Below, in pieces: positions 36,574 through 45,820 of a DNA stretch of 64,000 nt. Within the stretch, counting starts at the first letter, position 1. Every line of letters starts with the position of its first letter. The notes under the pieces are model-generated. The model ran no database searches, was not told where the DNA came from, and saw only the letters and a program-made list of their open reading frames with translations. The stretch lies in NCBI GenBank assembly GCA_037445225.1, contig JBBIKW010000004.1:1-64000 (forward strand). The letters run 5' to 3'. Source of the DNA: M3007 sp037445225 (GTDB lineage Bacteria > Bacteroidota > Bacteroidia > Chitinophagales > Saprospiraceae). Both the position numbers and the translations under genes were made by a program.

Positions 36574-36784
36574 CGCGCCCTGCCCATAGCGTTCGGCGCT
36601 GCACACTCTATCGAAAAAAACGGCAACGATCTTTTTCGAAAACGGTTTCTCCCACATCGGTGGACTTGGGAGCGCTGGCACGCACACGGACGTCGCTATT
36701 TTGCCGACATCCAAACCTTTTCACAAGACCGATCATTTTAACATCGCACACTACCGATTATCTAACACCTAAAAACGCACCTCC

Positions 36785-37975
36785 ATGCGCGCAGACTCTT
36801 TCGTCGTCAAAGAACACGCCGAACATCGCACCACGGCTCCGCACATCCTACCCATCTACGCCACCTCCTCCTTCGCCTTTAAAAACTTAGAGGAGTGCAT
36901 TTCGGTATTCCAAAATCCGACCAATCGGCATACGTATAGCCGCTACGGTAACCCCACAACCGATACCACAGCGCAGAAGATAGCGGCATTGGAGGCCTTC
37001 GGGCTGGACATTGAAGCCGAAGGCGTCATGACCTCTTCGGGGATGTCGGCCATATCGGCGCTCCTGTTAGGACTGTTGCGCAGTGGCGACCAAGTGCTGA
37101 CCCAGGGCAACCTGTACGGAGGCACTACAGAGCTCCTCACCGACATTCTCCAGCCGTTAGGGATAGAGGTCATCTTTACGCCGCTGCAGCAGTTGGAAAC
37201 GGTAGAGGAAGCCCTGCGCACACACCCGCGCATTCGCATGGTGTATGCCGAAACACCCGCCAACCCTACCTTGGCGTGTATCGACTTGGAAGCCATCGCC
37301 CAGCTGGCCCATCGATACGGCACCTGGCTGGCCGTAGACAACACCTTTGCCACGCCCATCTTGCAGCAGCCCTTTGCGTTCGGAGCCGACTTTGTGGTGC
37401 ACTCCACTACTAAGTTTCTCAACGGTCACGGCAACAGCATTGCTGGCGTCGTCGTCGGGCGCGACCCAGCGCTCATGCGCCAACGCATATGGCGCACCGT
37501 AAAACTCATCGGCGCCAACTGCTCGCCCTTCGAAGCTTGGCTCGCCTACAACGGCCTCAAAACGTTGGCCCTGCGCATGGAACGCCACAGCGCCAACGCT
37601 TTGGCCTTAGCGCAGTTTTTAGAAAAACACCCGGCCGTAGCGCGTGTCAATTACCCCGGCCTCGCTTCCCACCCCGATGCCGCCATAGCCCAAAAGCAAA
37701 TGCGCGGCGGATTCGGCGCCATGCTCAGCTTCGAGCTGCGACAAGGCTTTCGAGCTGCTCTCGACTGCGTCAATCGCCTGCGCTTCTGCACCTTAGCACC
37801 CACCTTGGGCGACGTAGATACCTTGATACTTCACCCCGCCTCCTCCTCTCACCTAAACGTACCGCGCCCTTTGCGCGAACAAAACGGCATCTCCGACGGG
37901 CTGATCCGCGTATCGGTGGGCATCGAAAACCCCGCCGATATTCTCGCCGACTTTGAACAGGCATTGCCGCAGTGA
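36785..37975 (+). CDS. PLP-dependent transsulfuration enzyme (cystathionine gamma-synthase/lyase family)
   Basis: A 396-residue Cys/Met-metabolism PLP enzyme. Visible are TAPHILPIYATSSFAF near the N-terminus, YSRYGNPTTDT (51-61), SSGMSAIS (84-91) binding the cofactor phosphate, AETPANPTL (155-163), VDNTFATP and the PLP Lys210 in HSTTKFLNGHG. The C-terminal LAPTLGDVDTLILHPASSSH and GLIRVSVGIE are standard for the family. Which reaction it runs (gamma-synthase, gamma-lyase or O-acetylhomoserine sulfhydrylase) cannot be settled by eye. Monocistronic, divergent from the S41 gene. Confidence 0.9.
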   Translation: MRADSFVVKEHAEHRTTAPHILPIYATSSFAFKNLEECISVFQNPTNRHTYSRYGNPTTDTTAQKIAALEAFGLDIEAEGVMTSSGMSAISALLLGLLRSGDQVLTQGNLYGGTTELLTDILQPLGIEVIFTPLQQLETVEEALRTHPRIRMVYAETPANPTLACIDLEAIAQLAHRYGTWLAVDNTFATPILQQPFAFGADFVVHSTTKFLNGHGNSIAGVVVGRDPALMRQRIWRTVKLIGANCSPFEAWLAYNGLKTLALRMERHSANALALAQFLEKHPAVARVNYPGLASHPDAAIAQKQMRGGFGAMLSFELRQGFRAALDCVNRLRFCTLAPTLGDVDTLILHPASSSHLNVPRPLREQNGISDGLIRVSVGIENPADILADFEQALPQ

Positions 37976-38074
37976 GGTTTTATTGCCTAAAAATGCTCTT
38001 TGTCTTCGCATAGCCCGCGCAGCACATTCAGAATTTTTTAAAAAAATTATACCACGCCATGTCGGGCGCATCGT

Positions 38075-38082
38075 TACCTTTG
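38075..38082 (+). promoter_or_regulatory. TAnnTTTG promoter element of the ABM-domain gene
   Basis: TACCTTTG, 51 bases upstream of the ATG at 38134. Confidence 0.5.
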
Positions 38083-38133
38083 CCTCATCTTTGTTTTTAT
38101 CCATATTAAATCTAAATAAACTAAAAGAAAAAG

Positions 38134-38463
38134 ATGAGTAAAGGTTTCGTAGCCATCAACTACATCACCTGTGAAGCCGAATACGCTGCGCGTTTTGAGG
38201 AGTTATTTCGGACTCGGGCGAGGGCCATCGACCGCATGCCGGGGTTTCGGTCTATGGAGGTGCTAAAGCCTCAAAGGGAGGGCGAGCCCTATTTGGTCGT
38301 GAGCCACTGGGACAGCGAGGCGGATTTTAAAGCGTGGACAAACTCGCCGGAGTTTTTGGAAGGGCACAAGCGCGGATTTGAAGACCTTCGAAAAGCCAAA
38401 GAGAGCGGACAAAAGGCGCCCATGACTTCCGTCTTTAAAACGTACGAAATTATTACAGACTGA
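38134..38463 (+). CDS. Antibiotic biosynthesis monooxygenase (ABM) domain protein, IsdG/HmoB-like
   Basis: A 109-residue ferredoxin-like dimeric alpha+beta barrel protein. FVAINYITCEAEYAARFEELF, MPGFRSMEVLKP and YLVVSHWDSEADFKAWTNSPEF are typical of heme-degrading IsdG/HmoB-like ABM proteins. The family frees iron from haem, but many ABM proteins have other or unknown substrates; the full set of IsdG catalytic residues cannot be confirmed by eye. It has its own promoter, and its stop overlaps the start of the next small gene (TGATG). Confidence 0.85.
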   Translation: MSKGFVAINYITCEAEYAARFEELFRTRARAIDRMPGFRSMEVLKPQREGEPYLVVSHWDSEADFKAWTNSPEFLEGHKRGFEDLRKAKESGQKAPMTSVFKTYEIITD

Positions 38464-38615
38464 TGAATACTGAGACTAATCCCACCGTTTCTGCACGCCG
38501 CGCTTTAGTGCGCTGGATCAAGAAAATCGGCTTTTGGGGCTTCTTGTTCTTCCTATTCAAGGGGCTCTTATGGCTCATCTTGCCCTGGCTATTGGCCCGC
38601 GGCATCTTCTCTTGA
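38463..38615 (+). CDS. 50-residue membrane protein, translationally coupled to the ABM gene
   Basis: The ATG shares a base with the preceding TGA stop. The peptide is Thr/Arg-rich for 22 residues, then one or two hydrophobic segments: GFWGFLFFLFKGLLWLIL and PWLLARGIF. The tight coupling, codon use and clean membrane segment argue for a real gene; such tiny FLFKGLLWL-type proteins are common in Bacteroidota with unknown role. Confidence 0.7.
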   Translation: MNTETNPTVSARRALVRWIKKIGFWGFLFFLFKGLLWLILPWLLARGIFS

Positions 38616-38622
38616 GGTGGAC

Positions 38623-39117
38623 TCATCGCGGGGACGGCGCGCCATAGGTCAGGCGATGGAGCGTTCTTTTCATTTGAAGCCCTCTTTGGACGGTTACGAG
38701 GTAGAGATTGTCGTAGTCGTTGTGGGCAATAGAGACGGATGCGCCACATAGGCCGTTAACGAGGAAAGGTATGTTGTCGGAATGGCCGACGACGAGTACG
38801 TTTTCGCCGCGAAGCTGCTGGAGCTGCTCCAACAAACCCGCTGTGGTGTCGGGGCGATAGAGCACAATGGGCACGGCCAGCGCATCGGCTAAGGGTCGAG
38901 CAGTCTGTTGGGTGCGAACGTAGGCAGAGGCGAAGATGCGGTGAATATCCTTGTCTAAAAGCGTATCGCGCAAGGCCTGTGCGCGGATATGCCCCGCTTC
39001 CGAGAGCGGCGAGTCCGGGCTGTTGTCCAAGCGCTCGGCATGGCGCACCAAGTAATACCGCGTAGTGCAGGAAATGGCCATAAGGGCCATAGCGGAGAAA
39101 TAGGTGAAGCATTTCAT
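38623..39117 (-). CDS. Histidine phosphatase family lipoprotein (SixA/PGM-like)
   Basis: A 164-residue phosphatase of the phosphoglycerate-mutase superfamily. The N-terminus MKCFTYFSAMALMAISC looks like a lipoprotein signal (Cys17). YYLVRHAERLDNSPDSPLSEAGH carries the catalytic RHA(E) motif (His26), and LVVGHSDN near residue 110 supplies the second His. The substrate is not known; SixA relatives dephosphorylate phosphohistidine. It precedes the T9SS cargo gene's 3' end on the same strand, 12 bases apart. Confidence 0.85.
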   Translation of the reverse strand: MKCFTYFSAMALMAISCTTRYYLVRHAERLDNSPDSPLSEAGHIRAQALRDTLLDKDIHRIFASAYVRTQQTARPLADALAVPIVLYRPDTTAGLLEQLQQLRGENVLVVGHSDNIPFLVNGLCGASVSIAHNDYDNLYLVTVQRGLQMKRTLHRLTYGAPSPR

Positions 39118-39129
39118 CCAGAGGATCGC

Positions 39130-41025
39130 TTAGTGCTTGACAAAGGAAAGGGACTGCTGCTTTGCTGGAGTTATTACTCGCAAAAAATACAGGCCCGGCG
39201 AGAGGGAGGCCATAGGCAGGTGTAATGCAGCGCCGCGCTCTGCAAAAAAGGACTGAGAAAGCTCAGTCTGCTGACCGTTTGCGCTTACCACCTCTAAGCG
39301 CACTTCCACGGGTTCGGGAGTGCGCACCAACACGCGAACCACCTCGCCTACTGGGTTAGGCCATAGCGCCACTTCCAACTTTTCTACAGGAATAAACACC
39401 GAGCGCCAGAGAGAGTAGGTCTCTTGGCCATCACGGTCTATTTGACGCAGGCGAAAGAGGTGTTCGCCCGGAGGTAAGTCGGCGACTCGAAACCGGTAGT
39501 GTTGAAATTGTTGGCTTTCGCCCTGCCCCGGCACAAAGCCCAAGGCGACCCAATGATGGCCGTTGTTGCGGCTGTGCTGCACTTCGAATCCCGCGTTGTT
39601 GCGCTCCTGTGCCGTATGCCAATAGAGCTGAACCTCGCGCCCTTCGCGTACCGCCTCAAAAGCCACCAGCTCTACCGGCATTCCCGAGCCACCACCCGGA
39701 CCAGAGACAGGCGCCAATGCCGCATTTAAGACCGTGAGCACCCCATTCGCAAGGGTTGCCGTGAGCACTTTCGTGACGTATCCTATCTTGCTAAAGCTAA
39801 CGCTGACGGTACCACTCTGCACCTGTCCTATTTTGTATTCCCCTAAACTGTTGGTCGCTCCGCTTACGCCCGTAGAGAGTATGGTGACGGTGGCGCCCGG
39901 CAAAGGATTTCCCGAGACAGAGTCGGTGACTACCCCTTCCAAGTAGCAGCCGCGCACGTAGTTGGGCGTCATCACCCACAATTCGCCGTTGTTGGTGCCG
40001 TACGCGCGAATGTTCGACGCTACAATCGTGCCTGAAGGGAAATAGGGATAAACGCCCCAACACCCTTCAAAACCGTTGCCCGAACCGTTGGGATAAGTGT
40101 CGTACCGCCCTACCTCAACCATGTTGGCCGGCCGGTTTACATCGATAATGCTAAAGCCATCCTTGTACCAAGAGGTGACGGCGTAGTCGTCTACCACATG
40201 GGTATTGTGCACAATGGAGCCCGACCCCGGCGTGATGGCGATGCGGTCTAACTCGCGGATGTCGCTCGGATCGCTGACGTCATAACTGGTCAGGAAAGAG
40301 TTCGACACCTCATCGGTGACGAAGAGGTAGTCGCCCGATTTCCAAGTATTGTGGGTAAAAGCGCCTGGTGTGGTCTGGCTGCCCAACAAGACGGGACTGC
40401 TTTTGTTGGTCATCTTGATGATGGCAAACTTACCGGCGTAGATGTGGGCCGAATAAAGCGTGTCGTTGTCCACGTACCCGTCGTGTACGTAGCCGATGTA
40501 ATTGACAAAGCCCACATAGCTGGGGTTGTACGGATCGGTATTGAGGTTAAATACCTGCGCCCGACCGCCATTGAGGTTGCTGCCGTAGACGTACAGGTAC
40601 CCTTTGGTCTCGTCTACATGGAGCGCATGCCCCCGCGTGATGCCGCCGGGATTGACGTTGTGATACGTCAGGTTTGAATCCGGCAGGTTGCTCAAGTTAA
40701 CCACTTGTATTCCGACACTTCCACCCTCCGTAACGACATAGGCGTAGTGCTGATAGGTCTTGATCTCGCGCCAGGGGCTAGAAGGGCCGGGTATTTGCAC
40801 GATGTACTGCGGGCTGTCGGGGTTGGTCACTTCCACGATAATGAGGCCATTTGCACCGCCCACTAAGGCATACTCTCTGCCGTCGGGCGCGGTATATCCC
40901 CATATGTTGGCCAAATTTTGGTTGGGAAAGGTCATCGTCGCCCGATGCGTGACGTTAAAATTCTGGGCTTTCCCAGTGGTCAAACCGACGAAAGCGGCAA
41001 ACAGTAGGGAAAAAGAGCAGCGCAT
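39130..41025 (-). CDS. Choice-of-anchor B (LVIVD-repeat) protein with T9SS sorting domain
   Basis: A 631-residue secreted protein: signal peptide (MRCSFSLLFAAFVGLTTGKAQ), LVIVD-type propeller repeats (about 25-365, e.g. YALVGGANGLIIVEVTNPDS and DYAVTSWYKDGFSIIDVNRP), a carboxypeptidase-regulatory-like beta domain (about 373-445, GVVTDSVSGNPLPGATV), the PVELVAFEAVREGREVQLYW segment and a T9SS type A sorting domain (about 555-631, LWPNPVGEVVRVLV). This is the choice-of-anchor B family, exported to the cell surface; its function is unknown. An in-frame Met at 41175 is unlikely to be the start, since it lacks a signal peptide. Confidence 0.9.
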   Translation of the reverse strand: MRCSFSLLFAAFVGLTTGKAQNFNVTHRATMTFPNQNLANIWGYTAPDGREYALVGGANGLIIVEVTNPDSPQYIVQIPGPSSPWREIKTYQHYAYVVTEGGSVGIQVVNLSNLPDSNLTYHNVNPGGITRGHALHVDETKGYLYVYGSNLNGGRAQVFNLNTDPYNPSYVGFVNYIGYVHDGYVDNDTLYSAHIYAGKFAIIKMTNKSSPVLLGSQTTPGAFTHNTWKSGDYLFVTDEVSNSFLTSYDVSDPSDIRELDRIAITPGSGSIVHNTHVVDDYAVTSWYKDGFSIIDVNRPANMVEVGRYDTYPNGSGNGFEGCWGVYPYFPSGTIVASNIRAYGTNNGELWVMTPNYVRGCYLEGVVTDSVSGNPLPGATVTILSTGVSGATNSLGEYKIGQVQSGTVSVSFSKIGYVTKVLTATLANGVLTVLNAALAPVSGPGGGSGMPVELVAFEAVREGREVQLYWHTAQERNNAGFEVQHSRNNGHHWVALGFVPGQGESQQFQHYRFRVADLPPGEHLFRLRQIDRDGQETYSLWRSVFIPVEKLEVALWPNPVGEVVRVLVRTPEPVEVRLEVVSANGQQTELSQSFFAERGAALHLPMASLSPGLYFLRVITPAKQQSLSFVKH

Positions 41026-41228
41026 AGTTTTTTTGTTTGAGCAGGCCGAGCCGCCTTGCACGGTGATAGAAGCTGAAGAGCAGCAGTCGAAAGAGCAACA
41101 GAGCCGTTTGCCCCGACAGCTGCCTGTCGAGGCGAATTTCCGAAAAATACGGCAAAACAACACCGCGATGCCCAACCTTGCGGCTGTCGACCGCTTCCTT
41201 CCGCTTCACAGCGGAGCGACGAGCGAGA

Positions 41229-41855
41229 TCAGCGCTTGCCGAAGAGCCCTCCGAGCAGTTGTCCCAACAAGCCGCCGCCTTGGGGCAACGATGCTTGCTG
41301 ACCCGACAGGGCGCCGCTTAGCAGTGCGCCCACGAGGTCGCCCACTGGGCTACTTTGCTGAGCGCTCTGCGCCGATCCTAAGAGCGTTTGCAACAAGCCG
41401 CCGACATCTAAGCCGCTCGATTGTCGAGCGCGCCCTATGACGGCCATCACGATGGGCGCCAAGAGCGGCATGAGCTTCATTACCTGTTGCATCGAAAGTC
41501 CAACGCGCTCGCTGATTTGCTGAGCCACGTCGCCTTGCTTATCGCCCAAGACGTGGTTCAAGATGCCCGCTCCGTTGAGGGCACCCGTGGCCGACTGGTT
41601 GTTGTTGGCCATCGCGGCGATCATCCCCGCCAAGTCGTCCAATATGCTGCCGTCGTGGTCACGGTCTAACGCCGAAAGGAGCGATTGCAGGCCGTTCTGA
41701 GAAGCAGCCGCATTTCCGGCCAGCCCGCCTAACAGTGCGGCGAAGATATCGTTGGCCGCCTCCGCGGTCTGTTGCGGAGGCGCATCGATCTGCTGGCTGA
41801 GCTGCTGAAGCACCTCTCCCGAAAGTTGGCTTTGGAGCATTGACATCAAATCCAT
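41229..41855 (-). CDS. DUF937 domain protein
   Basis: A 208-residue Gln/Ala/Gly/Leu-rich protein. SQLSGEVLQQLSQQIDAPPQQTAEA near the N-terminus and LDRDHDGSILDDLAGMI in the middle are typical of DUF937, and the tail is rich in Gly and Leu (GGGLLGQLLGGLFGKR). The family is likely an assembly-prone cytoplasmic protein (EF-hand-like DRDHDGS loop is seen); no biochemical role is established. A near-promoter match (CACCTTTG) lies upstream. Confidence 0.88.
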   Translation of the reverse strand: MDLMSMLQSQLSGEVLQQLSQQIDAPPQQTAEAANDIFAALLGGLAGNAAASQNGLQSLLSALDRDHDGSILDDLAGMIAAMANNNQSATGALNGAGILNHVLGDKQGDVAQQISERVGLSMQQVMKLMPLLAPIVMAVIGRARQSSGLDVGGLLQTLLGSAQSAQQSSPVGDLVGALLSGALSGQQASLPQGGGLLGQLLGGLFGKR

Positions 41856-42028
41856 GAAGTACTTTTTTATGCAGTGAAGAATTGCCGCAAAGGTGCCGCT
41901 TTAGGTAAAAAAAACGCGCATCTGGACGTTATCTTTTAAAAAAGCCTGACTTTTACGCTGTCCAGAGACCAACAAGTTGGGGCTACTGGGCGTTGAAACG
42001 CAAAAAACGGCGTCTTTTATTCTTTTGA

Positions 42029-42622
42029 ATGGACTATCGGGCTGCTGAGGCATATATTCTGCACCGCTTGCAGACGGAGCTGTCTAAGTGTTTGCTTTAC
42101 CACGGCTTGGAGCATACGTTGGATGTGCTGCGAGCAGCCGAGGCACTTTGCCACAGCGAAGCGGTCCGCGGACGCGACCTCCTCCTGGTCAAGACGGCGG
42201 CGCTCTTTCACGATGCCGGCTTCGTTCACGACCGACACGCAGGCCACGAACAGGAAGGATGCCGCATCGCCCAGCAGGCCCTGCCGCATTTCGGCTACAC
42301 GTCCGCCGATGTCGAAGCTATCTGCGGCATGATCATGGCGACGCGCATCCCACAGACGCCACACAACTTACTGGAGGCGATCCTCTGCGATGCCGACTTA
42401 GATTACTTGGGCCGCGACGATTTTTACCGCATTGGCCGAAACCTGTACCAAGAGCTTACCGCCTACGGTTTGCTCGACGGCGAAGTGGCGTGGAACCGAC
42501 TTCAAGTCAGCTTTCTTTCGGCCCACCGCTACCATACGCGCACCAACCTCGCCTTGCGCGAGCCGGTCAAACAGCTGCACTTGGAAGAGTTGCGCCAACT
42601 GGTAGCTTCTTACGACGTGTAG
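42029..42622 (+). CDS. HD-domain phosphohydrolase
   Basis: A 197-residue metal-dependent phosphohydrolase of the HD superfamily: His25/His29 in YHGLEHTLDV, the HD pair His61-Asp62 in FHDAGF, a His cluster HDRHAGHEQEG near 67-76 and the distal Asp in CDADLDYLG near 121. It resembles predicted metal-dependent HD proteins that hydrolyse nucleotides. Substrate unknown. It overlaps the convergent kmo gene by 13 bases. Confidence 0.88.
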   Translation: MDYRAAEAYILHRLQTELSKCLLYHGLEHTLDVLRAAEALCHSEAVRGRDLLLVKTAALFHDAGFVHDRHAGHEQEGCRIAQQALPHFGYTSADVEAICGMIMATRIPQTPHNLLEAILCDADLDYLGRDDFYRIGRNLYQELTAYGLLDGEVAWNRLQVSFLSAHRYHTRTNLALREPVKQLHLEELRQLVASYDV

Positions 42623-44019
42623 AGCGCCTCCGGAGAGGGAGCAGCCGATGCCGACGCCGCCTGTCGCTGCCGCCACCAAGCCAAGAAGATAGCCTCCACC
42701 TCTTCGCTGTCCCATTTTTGCTCGATGTCGGGCAGCGCCAAAATGCGCTCGAACAACTCGTTCTGAAGGTCGTCTTCGCGCAGGGCTACGTGATAGGGTA
42801 TGTTGCTGAAAGAGACCATGGAATATACCGGCAAAAACTCCGGATAGCGCTCGTGGAGACGAGCCGCTATCTTCTTGCGCAGTAGAAACTTCGGGTCGGC
42901 TACCAAATCGCGCATTTCGACAAAGTTGCGCATAGCCAGCTCCAAAATGGCATCGCCATCTTTTTTCCGCTGGGCCGAAAAAGCTGGCAGGATGCGCGAC
43001 CAATCCCCTTCATAGGCGTCGTACATCTGATCGAGCAAAGTGCAGTCTTCGAAGCCAGCGTTCATACCCTGACCGTAAAAGGGCACTATGGCGTGAGCAG
43101 CATCGCCAATAAGTAGGATGCGCCCTTGCCAATGCCAAGGATAGCAGCGCGTAGTGACCAGCGAGGAGGTGGGATTGCGCCGAAAGTCCTCCAACAAAGT
43201 CGGCATGAGCGGCACAGCGTCGGGGAAAAAGCGCTCAAAAAAGTCGAGCACTGCCTCGTCGGTGGTCAGCGGTTCGAACGACAACTCGCCCTCGAACGGC
43301 AAAAAAAGCGTGCAGGTAAAGCTACCGTCGGCATTGGGCAAGGCGATGAGCATGAACTGCTTGCGCGGCCAGATGTGGAGGGCGTGCGGCTCCATCCTAT
43401 AGCAGCCATTTGCGCCGGCGGGTATGATCAACTCTTTGTAGCCGTGTTCGATATACTGCTGCGCATAGTTGAAGCGATCGGTGCGCTGCAGGGCATAGCG
43501 CACAGCCGAAAAGGCTCCGTCCGCAGCAAAGATAAGCGGAGTCTCTACCGTCTTGTAGGTGCCGCTGCGCAAGTCCTCGAAGTAAAGGAGCGGTCGCTCC
43601 AAGTCGACATCTGTGCAGCGGTGTTCGAAGTGAAATTCGACGTTGTCGTAAGCATCCGCAATGTTTAGCAACTCCAAATTGAGCCCTCCGCGCGAGACGG
43701 AGTAAATGGCTTCCCCTTCTTTCCCATACGGCTGAAAAGTCAACCGCCCGTCTAAATCGTGCATCATGCGGCCCGGCATGGGAATAGCCACCCGCTCGAT
43801 GCGCTCTCGAATGCCGGCCTTTTCCACGGCCGCCCAGCCGCGCGCACTCATGGCTAAGTTGATAGAGCGCCCACCGGAATAGCCGACCTTGCGCATGTCG
43901 GGCCGACGCTCGTATACTTCTACCCGATAGCCCCGACGCGCCAAGAAAATCGTCCACAACGCGCCTACTAAGCCAGCGCCCACCACCACTGCGTGCTTTG
44001 AAGAAGCCATAGCATTCAT
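42610..44019 (-). CDS. kmo: Kynurenine 3-monooxygenase
   Basis: A 469-residue FAD-dependent aromatic hydroxylase turning kynurenine into 3-hydroxykynurenine with NADPH and O2, on the tryptophan-to-NAD route. Shown by the FAD motif GAGLVG (14-19), YERRPDMRK, GRSINLAMSARG (substrate/FAD region), VIFAADGAFSAVR and GDAAHAIVPFYGQGMNAGFEDC (the GD motif), followed by a hydrophobic C-terminal helix region. No other kynurenine-pathway gene is nearby. Start at 44019 (MNAMASSK) or Met4 are both possible. Confidence 0.94.
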   Translation of the reverse strand: MNAMASSKHAVVVGAGLVGALWTIFLARRGYRVEVYERRPDMRKVGYSGGRSINLAMSARGWAAVEKAGIRERIERVAIPMPGRMMHDLDGRLTFQPYGKEGEAIYSVSRGGLNLELLNIADAYDNVEFHFEHRCTDVDLERPLLYFEDLRSGTYKTVETPLIFAADGAFSAVRYALQRTDRFNYAQQYIEHGYKELIIPAGANGCYRMEPHALHIWPRKQFMLIALPNADGSFTCTLFLPFEGELSFEPLTTDEAVLDFFERFFPDAVPLMPTLLEDFRRNPTSSLVTTRCYPWHWQGRILLIGDAAHAIVPFYGQGMNAGFEDCTLLDQMYDAYEGDWSRILPAFSAQRKKDGDAILELAMRNFVEMRDLVADPKFLLRKKIAARLHERYPEFLPVYSMVSFSNIPYHVALREDDLQNELFERILALPDIEQKWDSEEVEAIFLAWWRQRQAASASAAPSPEALYTS

Positions 44020-44617
44020 CTTAATTTATCGCGCCTTTAACCGCTCATCCCATCCTTTTGTTGGCCGAAAGGTAGGTTATTCGAAGCGAATCCCTACCCT
44101 TTGGCATCGTAGGAGAAAACTACTACTCCCAAAACCACACCCTCTTGCCGTCAGAGGAGAACCGCACAAAAGTACTTACTCGTCACCTCAAAAAACACGA
44201 CCTGCACATCCCAAAGCACAGCACACACCTCTGCCGACCGGTGGTAGAAAAGGCCACCTGCAACGCCGCCTCATGAAAACCCAAACCAAGGAATGTTCTC
44301 ACAGTTCCCTCTTTTTAACAATTTAATATATCGAATAAATAACTAGGCGAGAATAATTGAATAAGGTAGTGTTTTTTCATATAACTCGAGCGCTCTGAAT
44401 ATCCAAAAAATATTCTTTCCTTTAAAAAACACACCCCCGCAAAAATTTCTGTGCTACCTCAACATCGCCCAAAATTCAACCCCTTCTATAATAAAGATGT
44501 TTGACCTTTTAAACATTTTTCTTAAACAAAATCGACCACTTATTCAAAATATTACAGCCATACTAAAACAAATTTTGTTTTACAGAATGGTGGGGTAAAA
44601 AATTAATCCTCCCATCA
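44020..44617. other. Long AT-rich intergenic region
   Basis: No gene is seen. From about 44280 the sequence is far richer in A/T than its surroundings and full of short A and T runs, consistent with a promoter region for the plus-strand lipoprotein gene or with acquired DNA. No TAnnTTTG element was found before 44618. Confidence 0.5.
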
Positions 44618-45796
44618 GTGCTCATCTTTGCGGTCATCGTTTTTCCGCACTGCAATGAGGACTTTGGCGACAGGGAGTCACAGCGCACAGGGATTTTCAG
44701 CGGCGTACAGCTGCGTTCAGAAGGGCTCAGCGAAGAAGAAGAGGCCGCCCTTCGCGCCCACATCGAGGAAGTGCTGGCCTTCCGCGAGGCAGTCCAGCAG
44801 TGGCGCAGCGGCGCTACGGGAGAGCCCATGGAGGCCGAAGAGGTCATCAGAAAGACAGAGATTGTTTTCAACTACTTGCAGGGAAACATCGCGGATTTTT
44901 TTGAGTATTACCAAAACTTCGAATTCGAAATCGCCGTGCCCCCTGCAGCGACATGGACGACGGTGCAAGTGGTGGCGTTTTACGACGAAGTGAAAGCCAA
45001 CCTGTTGGGCATTGTCAACGAGAGCAGTACGTTCTTGCACGTGTTGGCGCTTTCCCATCCCTACGACACGGCGGGCGAGAAGCGGGTGTATATGTTTGCC
45101 CAGATAGGGGTGAACCGATTGGCTGCGCCCAACGATACCATAGCGCTGGGCGAAGAAGGTGTTCGATGGACAAAGGCACCTACGGGACACACGCCCATAA
45201 CGCCCTGCAGCGACCAACCCTCGGCGGCCGACGATATCATTGGCTCTCGGGCAAATGCTCTGTTGAACGTCTACCGCTCCATCAATTTGCCGCCTACAGG
45301 TGGAAATACACCTGTGTACCCGAAAGTTGTGTCCGAGTTGGTTTATGGAGTCCACAGCTACTATGGGTGGAGACCTGACGAGCGTTTGCTAGAAATATAT
45401 GCTATTAAAACGCGTGGGACTCCTCTTCAGGCGTTTCACTACAACGACGAGGCATACGCTCCAGCGGTTCCCGACTGGAATTGCCTCAGTGAGGCCGAGA
45501 CCAGGGCTTTGACCCTTGGCAACTTGGAGTTAATGAGAAACGGACAAAGGTTTGTGCCACCGATAAAAATCAAAGGTGAGTTTTTTGAGCGAAAAGGTGT
45601 GTGCACCTATGTTACAGGTTATGAGGAAAAAGAGCAACAATCGGGACTTAGGTATCAAGAGCACACAACGCGCCATTATTTTGGGGGGGTGGGCTATATC
45701 AGACCAGACACGACAACACCCGTTCCCCATTCGCGACAAGTGAATCCCCTCGAGCAGGAGGAAGGCTGCTTCCTCCTGCTCTTGTCTTTTTCGTGA
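44618..45796 (+). CDS. Lipoprotein of unknown function, probably with frame damage at both ends
   Basis: The frame reads about 370 residues from a GTG with a lipoprotein-like start (LIFAVIVFPHC). Upstream in the same frame, KKLILPS precedes it, but no ATG exists; an ATG at 44587 is out of frame by one base, just before a GGGG run. At the 3' end, a G7 run (45683-45689) is followed by a frame that runs through a strong terminator hairpin to 45796. With six Gs the frame would read WAISDQTRQHPFPIRDK and stop at 45741-45743, before the terminator. I infer an extra G. The mature part is acidic with Glu-rich EEEEAALRAHIEE; I recognise no family. Confidence 0.7.
   Translation: MLIFAVIVFPHCNEDFGDRESQRTGIFSGVQLRSEGLSEEEEAALRAHIEEVLAFREAVQQWRSGATGEPMEAEEVIRKTEIVFNYLQGNIADFFEYYQNFEFEIAVPPAATWTTVQVVAFYDEVKANLLGIVNESSTFLHVLALSHPYDTAGEKRVYMFAQIGVNRLAAPNDTIALGEEGVRWTKAPTGHTPITPCSDQPSAADDIIGSRANALLNVYRSINLPPTGGNTPVYPKVVSELVYGVHSYYGWRPDERLLEIYAIKTRGTPLQAFHYNDEAYAPAVPDWNCLSEAETRALTLGNLELMRNGQRFVPPIKIKGEFFERKGVCTYVTGYEEKEQQSGLRYQEHTTRHYFGGVGYIRPDTTTPVPHSRQVNPLEQEEGCFLLLLSFS
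45752..45791 (+). terminator. Strong terminator within the 3' part of the lipoprotein frame
   Basis: A perfect 12-bp stem (GAGCAGGAGGAA with TTCCTCCTGCTC) with loop GGCTGC, followed by TTGTCTTTTT. It lies inside the apparent open frame, which argues that the true stop is upstream at 45743. Confidence 0.9.
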
Positions 45797-45820
45797 ACCA
45801 CTCTAAAAAGCATTAGGGCT

